A DNA stretch of 64,000 bases. Source: Eopsaltria australis. Taxonomy: Eukaryota; Chordata; Aves; Passeriformes; Petroicidae. Made by a program: the position numbers and the translations under genes. The stretch spans positions 1 to 64,000 of the forward strand of contig JAVTVJ010000845.1 of the NCBI GenBank assembly GCA_034509425.1. The letters run 5' to 3'. Under the pieces are notes generated by a model that was given only the letters and a program-made list of their open reading frames with translations, searched no databases and was not told where the DNA came from. Below are positions 63,716 through 64,000 of the stretch, one piece after another. Numbering within the stretch: position 1 is the stretch's first letter; every line of letters starts with the position of its first letter.

Positions 63716-64000
63716 CTATTCCTGTTCTTGGTCAGAGTATTCACTGTCTGACCTTTGTGATGCCAAATCAGAAGTTCCCTCCTCAGGACTGTAGGAAACA
63801 GTTTTAGTTTTCTTATATCTGGGAAATCGCTGATTGTCTTCTGGTCTTTCTGTGGTAACTACACTGACAGTCTTCTTGGGTGGCCCCTTCTTAACAGGTC
63901 TCTTCCCCCTCAGTTCTCGGACCCGGGCGCTCAGCTTAGAGGTGGGTTCACCATCCCATTTCCTCATGTCCTCTCCATGCTCACGCAGGAAAAACCAGAG
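63716..64000 (-). CDS. gag: ERVL-like gag C-terminal end (partial, runs off window)
   Basis: Open from the window edge to a TAG at 63718-63716. Basic (GKRPVKKGPPKKT), then acidic and Ser-rich. Immediately followed in frame by the protease. No zinc knuckle in this part. Assignment as Gag rests on position. Confidence 0.7.
   Translation of the reverse strand, partial: LWFFLREHGEDMRKWDGEPTSKLSARVRELRGKRPVKKGPPKKTVSVVTTERPEDNQRFPRYKKTKTVSYSPEEGTSDLASQRSDSEYSDQEQE

Overview
The window is vertebrate nuclear DNA and almost certainly avian. It holds two single-copy vertebrate genes arranged tail to tail, CR1-type LINE tails, and many avian-style endogenous retroviruses (ERVs). The host genes are FBXO7 (+ strand, nine coding exons, 7196-26470, apparently complete, 527 codons) and the 3' part of SYN3 (- strand, six coding exons between 57180 and 32360; the upstream exons lie beyond the window). 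Every splice phase in both gene models closes, which supports the exon calls. The bird assignment and the gene names are inferences from translated similarity; no search was run.

Layout. 1-4240: end of a 5' LTR, tRNA-Trp-type primer site, broken gag, an unrelated insert where pol should be, broken env and 3' LTR of an alpharetrovirus-like provirus. 4241-6750: intergenic. 6880-7560: CpG island and FBXO7 exon 1. 7318-26065: FBXO7 introns, containing two solo LTRs (9860, 24935) and one full-length provirus (12116-19289) of a single LTR family, plus a 1.6-kb minus-strand LTR of another family (20023-21627). 26471-32359: FBXO7/SYN3 convergent intergenic region. 32360-57180: SYN3 exons and introns, carrying two 3.2-kb internally deleted proviruses (34965-38217 and 39248-42482) of the same LTR family, an env-tail/LTR fragment of the first provirus family (44518-44931), CR1 tails and simple repeats. 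59825-64000: minus-strand ERVL-like (class III) provirus running off the right edge.

The most interesting system is the ERV family whose LTR starts TGTTGCGG. Its full-length member has gag, pro and pol in three successive -1 frames. A canonical slippery heptamer with a stem-loop sits at gag/pro, and a GGATTTT heptamer sits at pro/pol. It has no env, 6-bp target duplications and two LTRs that differ by one substitution and two small indels, so it looks young. The two SYN3-intron copies share the same three internal deletions. These remove most of gag CA-NC, the gag/pro frameshift site, and nearly all of pro and pol. They keep LTRs, primer site, polypurine tract, gag 5' part and the basic pol tail, fused into one frame. 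This is the pattern of a non-autonomous subfamily mobilised in trans by relatives of the full-length element. All five insertions of this family lie in the same transcriptional orientation as the gene they occupy.

Two points concern SYN3. The 85-nt exon at 38983-39067 sits in about 1 kb between the two directly repeated proviruses. The next exon (33983-34280), in the frame fixed by its neighbours, contains an in-frame TGA and TAG.
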